A stretch of DNA of 6,156 nt. Origin: an uncultured Lachnospiraceae bacterium. GTDB lineage: Bacteria > Bacillota > Clostridia > Lachnospirales > Lachnospiraceae. Every line of letters begins with the position of its first letter. Position 1 is the first letter of the stretch. Shown here in pieces: positions 1 to 6,156 of the stretch. The notes under the pieces are model-generated. The model had not been told where the DNA came from. It worked only from the letters and a program-made list of their open reading frames with translations, and searched no databases. The stretch covers positions 1 to 6,156 of the forward strand of contig CAJOQO010000227.1 in NCBI GenBank assembly GCA_905236545.1, given 5' to 3'. The translations under genes were made by a program, and so were the position numbers.

Positions 1-912
1 CGCATGCTTGAGCTGGAGGCGGATGCCGGATATGCGGAGATCTGTGAGAAGGAGCTGTACAACGGGATCCTTTCCGGAATCGCGCTGGACGGGAAGAGTT
101 TCTTCTATGTGAATCCTCTGGATGTCTGGCCGAAGGCGGACAGGGTGGATGCCCGCAAGGAGCATGTATTCGCGCTCAGAAGAAAATGGATGCGCTGCGC
201 CTGCTGTCCCCCGAATCTTGCCAGACTCATCACAGGCATCGGGATGTACGCGGCAACCCGGAACTCCGATACGTTATTCCTGCACCAGTACTTTGATATG
301 GAGCTTGTCCGGAAGGCAAAGGACGGCACCCTGAAACTGAAGGTTGCGTCGGGCTTTCCGTGGGATGGCCATGTAACCATCACGGTTGATCCATGCGGTC
401 AGGAGAAGGTTCATGATACCCTGGCGATGAGACTGCCGCAGTGGTGCGGGGATCCGCAGCTTCCGCAGCTTCCGGACGGGTTTGAGACACACAGAGCAGG
501 CGGTTATCTGTATATGACCGGAGACTGGGGACACATGACGCTGAAGGCGCATTTTCCGATGGAGACGGTTCTTCTGCAGGCAGACTTAAACGTGCGGGAA
601 GATATCGGAAAGGTATGCGTGGCAAGAGGCCCGCTTGTCTACTGTGCGGAGGAGACGGACAACGGAAAGCTTCTGGACCATCTGGTAATCGATACAAAGA
701 CTTCCTTTCAGGAGAGCCCGGACCGGATCGGAGACCAGGAGATCGTACGCCTGACGGCGCATGGATGGAGACTGTCCTCCACGCAGGAGGAAGGACTGTA
801 TCACAGATACCGTCCCACTGTCTGCCGCGAGACGGAGATTTCGTTCATTCCGTATTTTGCCTGGGCGAACCGCGGGGAGAATGAGATGAAGGTGTGGCTG
901 CCGGCCAGGTAA
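1..912 (+). CDS. GH127 (DUF1680) beta-L-arabinofuranosidase-type glycoside hydrolase, 5'-truncated
   Basis: This is the C-terminal 303 residues of a glycosidase that begins before the window; the ATG at 4-6 is internal, because family alignment continues through it. GH127 enzymes are retaining hydrolases that use a zinc-bound cysteine as nucleophile, and the founding member HypBA1 releases beta-L-arabinofuranose. Visible here are the family block LYNGILSGIALDGK..FFYVNPL, the adjacent cysteines of ACCPPN (codons at 202-207), which supply the nucleophile and a zinc ligand, and the C-terminal blocks ARGPLVYCAEE and PYFAWANRG. The upstream Glu-x-Cys zinc ligands and the acid/base Glu should lie just left of the edge. 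Family members are about 650 residues, so roughly 350 are missing. The gene ends with TAA at 910-912, 50 bases before the GH31 gene, so the two probably share a transcript. Family members also act on other sugars (for example aceric acid in RG-II), so the substrate is inferred. Family assignment is secure; specificity is moderate. Confidence 0.92.
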   Translation, partial: RMLELEADAGYAEICEKELYNGILSGIALDGKSFFYVNPLDVWPKADRVDARKEHVFALRRKWMRCACCPPNLARLITGIGMYAATRNSDTLFLHQYFDMELVRKAKDGTLKLKVASGFPWDGHVTITVDPCGQEKVHDTLAMRLPQWCGDPQLPQLPDGFETHRAGGYLYMTGDWGHMTLKAHFPMETVLLQADLNVREDIGKVCVARGPLVYCAEETDNGKLLDHLVIDTKTSFQESPDRIGDQEIVRLTAHGWRLSSTQEEGLYHRYRPTVCRETEISFIPYFAWANRGENEMKVWLPAR

Positions 913-938
913 GGACCTGAAAACAGCAACAGTCCTTA
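910..938 (+). other. Inverted repeat (hairpin) spanning the GH127 stop codon
   Basis: TAAGGAC (910-916) is exactly complementary to GTCCTTA (932-938), giving a 7-bp stem that contains the stop codon. With C917 bulged out, TG (918-919) can also pair with CA (930-931), leaving a 10-base A-rich loop. The right arm is followed by TGGGTT, not a run of T, so this is not a standard intrinsic terminator. It lies 13 bases upstream of the GH31 Shine-Dalgarno. It could be an intercistronic mRNA structure that sets stability or relative expression of the two enzymes, or chance. No function is shown by the sequence. Confidence 0.45.
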
Positions 939-962
939 TGGGTTCTGAAACGGAGGAAAGGA

Positions 963-3263
963 ATGCGGTTTACGGAAGGATACTGGCTCAGAAGCCAGAA
1001 AATGCAGGAGCATTATGCGGCGCAGGTTTGGGAGATGGAGCAGCTGGAAGACGGGATGCGTCTGCTGGTGCCGCTTCGGAAGGTACCGGAAAAAGGCGAT
1101 ACGGTGAACGTCCCCTGCCTGACGGTTACATTCCGTGCTGTCGGGCCGGATACGATCAGTGTGAAAATCGTTCACCATGAAGGATACAACACGCACAAGC
1201 CCGCTTTTTCCATCTTTGAAAACCCGCAGAAGACAGAAATTGCCGATGACGGGGATTCCTACATCATGGAAACGGGCAGCCTGTGTGTAAGGGTGAATAA
1301 GCAGGAATTCGGCTACAGCTTCGAGAAAGACAACAAGGTTATCACCCGATGCGGCTTCCGCAATCTGGGCTATATGGAATGGGACCGCAGACCGTCCACG
1401 ATGCTGCCGGGAGAGAATTATCTGGATGAGACCAGGAAGAAGCCTTACATCGTCAATGAGCTTTCTCTGGAGGCGGGAGAGTGCATCTATGGGTTTGGAG
1501 AGCGGTTTACCAGTTTCGTCAAGAACGGGCAGAGCATACAGACCTGGAACGAGGATGGAGGGACGGCGAGCAATATCGCCTACAAGTGCATCCCCTTCTT
1601 CATGACAAGCAGAGGGTACGGCGTTCTCGTCAACCACAGCGGGAACGTTGAGTTCGAGGCTGCCAGCGAGAAGGTGGGATATACCGGCTTCAGCGTACAG
1701 GATGAAGCGATGGAATACCTGTTCTTTTACGGCCCTTCTCTGAAGAAGGTGCTGGAGCGGTATACCGCGATGACGGGCAGGCCCGCGCTTCCGCCGGCCT
1801 GGAGCTTCGGCCTGTGGCTGTCTACCTCTTTCACGACCAGTTATGATGAAAAAACGACAAGCTCATTTATCCAGGGAATGAAGAAAAGGGATATTCCGTT
1901 GTCGGTTTTTCACTATGACTGCTATTGGATGCGGGAGTTCCGCCTGTGTGATTTTGAATGGGACAGAAGACAGTTCCCTGACCCGGAAGGGATGATCCGG
2001 CGCAATCATGAAAAGGGCGTAAAGGTCTGCGTCTGGATGAATCCATATATCGCGCAGAACACAGCGCTGTTCCACGAGGCGATGGACAGGGGATACCTTC
2101 TGATGCGGTCGGACGGGAAGGGAGTCTGGCAGACCGATAACTGGGAATATGGCATGGGGATCGTGGACTTTACCAACCCGGAGGCATATGCCTGGTTCCA
2201 GCAGAAGCTTCGCCGGCTGTGCGCTATGGGAATCGACTGCTTCAAGACGGACTTCGGAGAGAGGATCCCGGTAAATGTCCGGTACCACAACGGAGCGGAT
2301 CCTGAGGCGATGCACAATTATTATACCCTGCTCTACAACCGGTGTGTCTTTGAAGTCCTTGAGCAGGAGCGGGGAAAGGGCAATGCTGTCCTGTTCGCGC
2401 GCAGCGCGACGGTCGGTTCCCAGCAGTTCCCGGTTCACTGGGGCGGGGACTGTATGGCAACCTATCCCTCTATGGCAGAGACGCTGCGCGGGGGGCTGTC
2501 CCTTGCGATGAGCGGATTCTCCTTCTGGAGCCATGATATCTCCGGGTTTGAGAGCACAGCGACGCCGGATCTGTATAAGCGCTGGACGGCGTTCGGACTT
2601 CTGTCTTCCCACAGCCGTCTGCACGGATCCGGATCTTACCGGATTCCATGGCTGTTCGGCGAAGAAGCTTCTGAAGTGCTGAAGCATTTCAGCAATCTGA
2701 AATGCTTCCTCATGCCTTATATTTACCGTCTGGCTTCAGACGCACACAGAACAGGCGTGCCGCTGATGCGTCCGATGATTCTGGAGTATCCGGACGATCC
2801 TGCCGTCCGTTTCCTGGATATGCAGTATATGCTTGGGGAAAGCCTTCTGATCGCGCCTGTCTTCCGGGAGGACGGGACGGCTGATTATTATCTGCCGGAG
2901 GGAACCTGGACGGACCTGTTCAGCGGAAAGACAGAGGCGGGCAGAAGATGGTACCGACATCAGTATGACTATCTGCACCTTCCCCTCTTTGTCAGGGAGA
3001 ATACGCTCCTGCCGACCGGTCCGTGCCGGACTAGGCCGGACTATGCGTATGAAAAGGATCTTCAGATCAGCTGGTACCAGCCCGGCGAAACAGGCGAGGC
3101 GCGCACTCATATCGTGAAGCAGGACGGAAGCGTGGCCGCGTGGGTGATCGCGAAGAAGAAGAAGGATCAGGTATCTGTGATCGTGGAGGGAGATCTGCCC
3201 GGACTGAAGTTCTATGTCCAGGGAGAGGATCAGGCAAAGATTACGATTACCTGCAGGAAGTAA
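963..3263 (+). CDS. yicI: GH31 alpha-xylosidase (YicI type)
   Basis: This 766-residue cytosolic enzyme (no signal peptide) should release non-reducing alpha-1,6-xylose, as from isoprimeverose and xyloglucan oligosaccharides. It follows E. coli YicI (772 aa) nearly end to end: an N-terminal beta-sandwich (about 1-270) with TWNEDGGT, whose D198 sits on the active-site loop; a TIM barrel from about 275 (PALPPAWSFGLW); then C-terminal beta domains. The nucleophile is D430 in KTDFGERIP and the acid/base is D496 in HWGGDC; their 66-residue separation equals YicI D416-D482. R480 (FARSATVG) and H524 (FWSHDISGFE) are also conserved. The specificity motif reads D319-C320-Y321, where YicI has D-C-F; keeping D-C plus an aromatic favours xylosidase over glucosidase activity. 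ATG at 963 is preceded by GGAGG at 952-956, 6 bases away. It lies 50 bases after GH127 and 34 before the kinase, consistent with one operon. Family certain; exact substrate likely. Confidence 0.95.
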   Translation: MRFTEGYWLRSQKMQEHYAAQVWEMEQLEDGMRLLVPLRKVPEKGDTVNVPCLTVTFRAVGPDTISVKIVHHEGYNTHKPAFSIFENPQKTEIADDGDSYIMETGSLCVRVNKQEFGYSFEKDNKVITRCGFRNLGYMEWDRRPSTMLPGENYLDETRKKPYIVNELSLEAGECIYGFGERFTSFVKNGQSIQTWNEDGGTASNIAYKCIPFFMTSRGYGVLVNHSGNVEFEAASEKVGYTGFSVQDEAMEYLFFYGPSLKKVLERYTAMTGRPALPPAWSFGLWLSTSFTTSYDEKTTSSFIQGMKKRDIPLSVFHYDCYWMREFRLCDFEWDRRQFPDPEGMIRRNHEKGVKVCVWMNPYIAQNTALFHEAMDRGYLLMRSDGKGVWQTDNWEYGMGIVDFTNPEAYAWFQQKLRRLCAMGIDCFKTDFGERIPVNVRYHNGADPEAMHNYYTLLYNRCVFEVLEQERGKGNAVLFARSATVGSQQFPVHWGGDCMATYPSMAETLRGGLSLAMSGFSFWSHDISGFESTATPDLYKRWTAFGLLSSHSRLHGSGSYRIPWLFGEEASEVLKHFSNLKCFLMPYIYRLASDAHRTGVPLMRPMILEYPDDPAVRFLDMQYMLGESLLIAPVFREDGTADYYLPEGTWTDLFSGKTEAGRRWYRHQYDYLHLPLFVRENTLLPTGPCRTRPDYAYEKDLQISWYQPGETGEARTHIVKQDGSVAAWVIAKKKKDQVSVIVEGDLPGLKFYVQGEDQAKITITCRK

Positions 3264-3280
3264 GGATCTGTCACGGGTCA

Positions 3281-3286
3281 GGAGGG
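3281..3286 (+). promoter_or_regulatory. Ribosome binding site that sets the kinase start
   Basis: GGAGGG lies 11 bases before ATG 3298, a slightly long spacing. An in-frame ATG at 3214 would overlap GH31 by 50 bases and has no Shine-Dalgarno, and the ATG at 3287 is out of frame and abuts the GGAGG. ATG 3298 also gives the usual YesM-type N-terminus, a short basic stretch followed at once by a membrane helix. The 3298 start is therefore preferred. Confidence 0.7.
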
Positions 3287-3297
3287 ATGTTTTCGTT

Positions 3298-5163
3298 ATG
3301 TTCAGACGGATCTGGAATTACTGGCGGACGCATTTCTCCGTGCGGCTTGCGGCAATCACCATCACTGTCCTGATCCTGGTCGCATTCGCTTTCCACAGGT
3401 TTTTGCAGGATCAGTATCTGGAGTATCTCGCGTCGACCAATGAGCACTCCGGCAGCGTGGTGCTTGATATAGAGAGCGATACGATTGCCAGGGAGCTGCG
3501 CAACGATATGAAGACCGGCGCGACGGTGTCCCTGGATCCCGTCCTGAGTGACTGTGCGCTTCACTATATGGAAGACATGGAGGATATCAGCGCGAAGCTG
3601 ACGCTGACCAATTCAACAGACCAGCTGGTCAGGAGCAATATGCCGGATCTTCTGAACACGGCCTTTGTAACGGCCGACGGAGAGATTTTCATCCAGAAGA
3701 ACCGGACGATCTACAATCTGTATCCGGAGAATAATCTCTGGAATGAATCGAACCGGGAGGAGCTGCTTTTGCTGTGTCGTGATCTGAAGGCACAGCTGAA
3801 CCGTGATACGGTCCCGCGGGCGGCTTCCGTGACCAGGCCGAATTCCTTTACGCTTTCCGTCAAGGGCGTTACGATCAGCACAACCAGGAATCTTCTCCAT
3901 ATTGCGTTCGCCCTGCCGGGCAATCAGAGAAACTCAGAGAATCTCAGGTGTATCCTCGTTTTCAGCTTTGCCCTGACCAGTGTAGAGGACTTCTTTGAAA
4001 AGATCGCCGGGATGGAGAACAACTATACAAGCGCCTGCATCACCGACAGTAAGGGAACGGTACTCTACGCGCAGGACGAGAATGCGCTGGAAAGAAACCT
4101 TGACGATCTCTGCAATGAGAAAAGAACCAGTGTGTTAAGCCGTAAGATCGAGGGTTCCGACTGGTCCCTGCATCTTTTGACGGATCTGGATGCCATGAAG
4201 AGAAGTGTCAACGCCCAGTACGAGAAGGGTGTCTGGATCTTCATGGCTGCGATTTTTCTGATCAGCGTTCTGCTGCTGCTCTTCACGAACCACGAGCTCA
4301 GGCCGATCCGCAGCATCGGCAAGGCGATGAAGCTGGTGAAGCAGGGCTTCTGGAAAACCAGGATCGAGGTGAAGGGCAATGACGAGATCTGGACGCTTGC
4401 CCGCAATTATAACGACATGGCAGACGCTCTGGAGGAATGGAGAGAGCTCAACCGCAGGCAGAATGAGGAAAAGCTGCAGTCTGTCAGACAGACGGCGGAC
4501 GCGCAGATGCATGCGCTTCAGTCACAGATCAACGCGCATTTTCTATGCAATACGCTCAACGCAATCAACATGAGCGCCGTGGAGCAGGGCAATGAAGAGG
4601 TTTCCATGATGCTCCGCATGCTTTCAAACATCATGCGGTACGCGTACTCGAGATCCTTCGAGGCTGTTACGCTGGGAGACGAGGTGGAGTGGGCCAGCCA
4701 GTATCTTGCCCTTCAGAAGTTCCGGCTGATGGATGTGTTCAATTACAGGGTTGACTTCCCGGAGGAATACCTGGAATGGCCATGCTGCAAGCTGTTCCTG
4801 CAGCCGTTTCTGGAAAACTCGATCCGGCATGGCTTTGCCGAGAAGCAGAGCGGATGCTTCATCAGCGTCACCGGGCAGATGGAGGATGACCGGATGAAGA
4901 TCACCATCGAGGACAACGGGTGCGGGATGACGAAGGAGCAGCAGGAGAAGATCAACGCCGTGCTGTCCGGGGATGCCTCGATGCATATGGAAGGAACCGG
5001 CATCGGAATAGAAAATGTCGCGGCCAGGCTGAGGATCTATTATGGGAGCAAGCTGTCCATCCGTATGTGGAGCGCCGTGGGAGAAGGGACGCGCTTCACG
5101 ATCCATCTGCCGATTCCGGAGTATCTTCCGGGCGGGGAGGAAGAATCAGGGATGGACGACTGA
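3298..5163 (+). CDS. Membrane sensor histidine kinase, YesM class (HAMP, His_kinase, HATPase_c)
   Basis: This 621-residue inner-membrane sensor should autophosphorylate on His and pass the phosphate to the regulator encoded next. Order of parts: a basic N-terminus, membrane helix 1 at about 17-32, an extracytoplasmic region of about 275 residues (36-310) whose end (ITDSKGTVLYA, near 247-257) resembles a Cache/PAS-like sensor, membrane helix 2 at about 311-329 (VWIFMAAIFLISVLLLLF), HAMP at about 330-382 (ELRPI, NDEIWTLARNYNDM), a coiled-coil linker rich in Glu, Arg and Gln, the His_kinase domain with H414 in QINAHFLCNTLN, and a HATPase_c domain with N-box LQPFLENSIRHGF (N507), DNGCGM (D539) and GTGIGIEN (566-573). 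The phospho-acceptor motif departs from canonical NPHFLYN (Pro to Ala, Tyr to Cys), although all ATP-binding boxes are intact. YesM-class kinases commonly control carbohydrate uptake and breakdown genes, which fits the upstream glycosidases; the ligand is unknown. The stop at 5161-5163 lies in the first unit of a tandem repeat. Confidence 0.95.
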   Translation: MFRRIWNYWRTHFSVRLAAITITVLILVAFAFHRFLQDQYLEYLASTNEHSGSVVLDIESDTIARELRNDMKTGATVSLDPVLSDCALHYMEDMEDISAKLTLTNSTDQLVRSNMPDLLNTAFVTADGEIFIQKNRTIYNLYPENNLWNESNREELLLLCRDLKAQLNRDTVPRAASVTRPNSFTLSVKGVTISTTRNLLHIAFALPGNQRNSENLRCILVFSFALTSVEDFFEKIAGMENNYTSACITDSKGTVLYAQDENALERNLDDLCNEKRTSVLSRKIEGSDWSLHLLTDLDAMKRSVNAQYEKGVWIFMAAIFLISVLLLLFTNHELRPIRSIGKAMKLVKQGFWKTRIEVKGNDEIWTLARNYNDMADALEEWRELNRRQNEEKLQSVRQTADAQMHALQSQINAHFLCNTLNAINMSAVEQGNEEVSMMLRMLSNIMRYAYSRSFEAVTLGDEVEWASQYLALQKFRLMDVFNYRVDFPEEYLEWPCCKLFLQPFLENSIRHGFAEKQSGCFISVTGQMEDDRMKITIEDNGCGMTKEQQEKINAVLSGDASMHMEGTGIGIENVAARLRIYYGSKLSIRMWSAVGEGTRFTIHLPIPEYLPGGEEESGMDD

Positions 5164-5251
5164 CTCTGCAAGGCGGGATCGGCGGATAAAAACAGACGGT
5201 TGCCCCTGCAAGGCGGGATCGGCGGATAAAAACAGATGGCTGGCTCTGCAG
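5161..5251 (+). repeat. 40-bp tandem direct repeat, two full copies plus a stub
   Basis: Copy 1 is 5161-5200 and copy 2 is 5201-5240. They match at 36 of 40 positions, with a perfect 31-base block (5166-5196 against 5206-5236) containing GGCGGGATCGGCGGATAAAA. The start of a third unit (TGGCTCTGCA, 5241-5250) matches copy 1 at 9 of 10 bases and then diverges. Copy 1 starts with the TGA stop of the kinase; copies 2 and 3 have TGC and TGG there. The period is not a multiple of 3 and no ORF with an RBS uses it, so it is probably non-coding. It fills most of the 130-base kinase-regulator gap. Replication slippage is the simplest origin. Confidence 0.93.
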
Positions 5252-5279
5252 GTTTGAACGGCCGGACGGACAGGAAGAT

Positions 5280-5285
5280 GGGAGG
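5280..5285 (+). promoter_or_regulatory. Ribosome binding site for the response regulator, selecting a GTG start
   Basis: GGGAGG ends 8 bases before GTG 5294. The encoded N-terminus (MRIIVAEDEQ) is exactly that expected of a receiver domain, with the acidic pair at residues 7-8. The next in-frame ATG is at codon 43, inside the receiver domain, so the GTG start is well supported. Confidence 0.8.
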
Positions 5286-5293
5286 CTGTTATT

Positions 5294-6034
5294 GTGAGAA
5301 TCATTGTAGCGGAGGATGAACAGCGTGCCAGGGAAGGGCTGTGCGACCTGATCTCATCTCTGGGGGAGAAGTATCAGATCGTCGGAAGCGCGGCAAACGG
5401 CAGGACAGCTCTGGAGATGATTCAGGACATGCATCCTGACGTGGTATTTACGGACATCAAGATGCCTTATATGTCCGGGCTGGAGCTGATCCGTGCCGCC
5501 AGAGAGCAGAGACTGGATACTAGATTTGTTCTCACGAGCGCCTACGCGGAATTCGAGTATGCCAGGGAGGCGATGAAGCTGGGGTGTGATGACTATATCC
5601 TGAAGCCGCCGATGCGTGGGGAACTCCAGAAGACGCTGGATAACATAGAACATATCCTGAAATATGGATCACGCAGCGATGAGGAGAGCAAAAGCCTGGA
5701 CAAGCAGTATCCGCAGGCGCATAAGCTTGTGATTAAAACCCTGCAGATGATCGAAAGCGGATATAAGGGAAACCTGAACCAGCAGTATATCGCGCAGCAG
5801 CTGAATATCAGCCCGGAGTATCTGAGCTATCTCTTTGCGAGGGATATCGGAACCCCGTTCGCGCGTTTTATCCGGGAGTACAGGATCCGGAAGGCTGCCG
5901 AGCTGCTCGGAAAGGGTGAGACGAATGTCAAGGATGTAGCCTACGAGACAGGGTTTACAGACCGGAAGTACTTCTCCAGGGTGTTCCATGAGGTGATGGG
6001 GGAGAGCGTGTCCGAGTACATGAAGCATCTGTGA
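5294..6034 (+). CDS. Response regulator, receiver plus AraC-type HTH (short YesN class)
   Basis: This 246-residue cytosolic transcription factor is the probable phosphorylation partner of the upstream YesM-class kinase. The receiver (about 1-120) has the acidic pair E7-D8, the phospho-acceptor D54 (VVFTDIKMP), the switch residue S82 (LTSAYAEFEYA) and K104 (DYILKPP), so it looks fully competent. A short helical linker leads to a two-HTH AraC domain (about 147-246): the first HTH around YIAQQLNISPEYLSYLF, the second around VKDVAYETGF followed by DRKYFSRVFHEVMGE. Many YesN proteins are about 500 residues with a middle region; this one has the compact form without it. The usual Pro near the end of the AraC signature is Val here (GESVSEY). 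It starts with GTG and lies 130 bases after the kinase, across the tandem repeat. It probably activates the local glycan-utilisation genes; the binding site is not visible in this window. Confidence 0.95.
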   Translation: MRIIVAEDEQRAREGLCDLISSLGEKYQIVGSAANGRTALEMIQDMHPDVVFTDIKMPYMSGLELIRAAREQRLDTRFVLTSAYAEFEYAREAMKLGCDDYILKPPMRGELQKTLDNIEHILKYGSRSDEESKSLDKQYPQAHKLVIKTLQMIESGYKGNLNQQYIAQQLNISPEYLSYLFARDIGTPFARFIREYRIRKAAELLGKGETNVKDVAYETGFTDRKYFSRVFHEVMGESVSEYMKHL

Positions 6035-6091
6035 CAGGAAAAAGGATCCCTGTGGCTGCAGCATGGTGATCAGGGTGTGTATGCCCCGGCC

Positions 6092-6113
6092 TGCGGATGG
6101 CTTCCCCATCGCA
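6092..6113 (+). other. Imperfect hairpin in the 122-base region after the response regulator
   Basis: TGCG (6092-6095) and ATGG (6097-6100) pair with CCAT (6106-6109) and CGCA (6110-6113), giving 8 bp with G6096 bulged and a 5-base loop. No T run follows on either strand, so it is not a canonical intrinsic terminator. The surrounding 6035-6156 stretch has other small complements (CCCTG 6048-6052 with CAGGG 6071-6075; ATCGCA 6108-6113 with TGCGAT 6150-6155) and no supported ORF. It may be part of a 3' untranslated structure or a dispersed repeat cut by the window edge. Confidence 0.35.
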
Positions 6114-6156
6114 AACCTGTAGCCCACTCCGGCTGAGCTCTTTGCCGACTGCGATC

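Noticed and set aside
940..960. Possible catabolite-responsive (cre-like) site around CTGAAACGGAGG
   Set aside because: The central CG is out of register with the cre consensus, the second half-site does not match, and the segment is explained by the GH31 ribosome binding site.
1863..2687. 274-codon open frame on the - strand inside the GH31 gene
   Set aside because: It is wholly antisense to the conserved catalytic barrel of GH31 and shows no domain of its own.
5161..5251. CRISPR-like array in the kinase-regulator gap
   Set aside because: The repeats are directly adjacent with no unique spacers, there are only two copies, and no cas gene is present; it is a simple tandem duplication.
5042..5257. 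Alternative + frame running from the end of the kinase through the tandem repeat
   Set aside because: It overlaps the conserved ATP-binding end of the kinase in another frame and lacks a good RBS; the 40-base period would shift frame between copies, so a repeat peptide is not supported.
5254..5280. TTGAAC as a possible -35 element for a promoter of the regulator gene
   Set aside because: No TATAAT-like sequence occurs at the proper distance; the downstream segment is GC-rich.
6063..6122. Nineteen-codon ORF in the tail (ATG 6063 to TAG 6120-6122)
   Set aside because: The nearest purine-rich stretch is too far upstream to be a good Shine-Dalgarno, and the frame shows no other support.
5669..6127. 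Long open frame on the - strand across the end of the regulator gene and the tail
   Set aside because: It lies over the AraC HTH coding region, which has clear family motifs on the + strand, has no recognisable domain, and is best explained as an antisense shadow in moderately GC-rich DNA.

Overview
The window carries four genes, all on the + strand and closely packed: the 3' half of a GH127 (DUF1680) beta-L-arabinofuranosidase-type glycosidase, a complete GH31 alpha-xylosidase of the YicI type, a membrane sensor histidine kinase of the YesM class, and a short YesN-class response regulator with an AraC-type DNA-binding domain. The YesM/YesN pairing next to cytosolic glycosidases, strong GGAGG ribosome binding sites and the by-eye base composition (somewhat above 50% GC) point to a Gram-positive anaerobe of the Clostridia, probably a gut Lachnospiraceae-like bacterium. 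The species cannot be named from this sequence.

Layout: 1-912 is the GH127 gene, cut by the left edge. A 50-base gap (913-962) holds a hairpin built on the GH127 stop codon, then the RBS of the GH31 gene (963-3263). A 34-base gap leads to the histidine kinase (3298-5163). The kinase-regulator gap (5164-5293, 130 bases) is unusual: it is largely a 40-bp tandem repeat that begins on the kinase stop codon. The response regulator occupies 5294-6034. The last 122 bases contain no supportable gene, only small inverted repeats.

Working model: the two enzymes trim plant cell-wall oligosaccharides inside the cell. GH127 would remove a terminal beta-L-arabinofuranose (or related sugar) and GH31 would release alpha-linked xylose, as from xyloglucan oligosaccharides. 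The kinase would sense a ligand outside the cell through its roughly 275-residue extracytoplasmic domain and phosphorylate the regulator, which would activate local promoters. No promoter or operator is recognisable inside the window, and no transporter is present, so the main control region and the uptake genes are probably outside it.

Most of the window is ordinary glycan-utilisation content. The points that stand out are the tandem repeat between the two regulatory genes, the non-canonical phospho-acceptor motif of the kinase (NAHFLCN instead of NPHFLYN), the enzyme pairing that would fit Solanaceae-type arabinoxyloglucan side chains, and the intergenic hairpin after GH127. I do not see evidence for a wholly new system.
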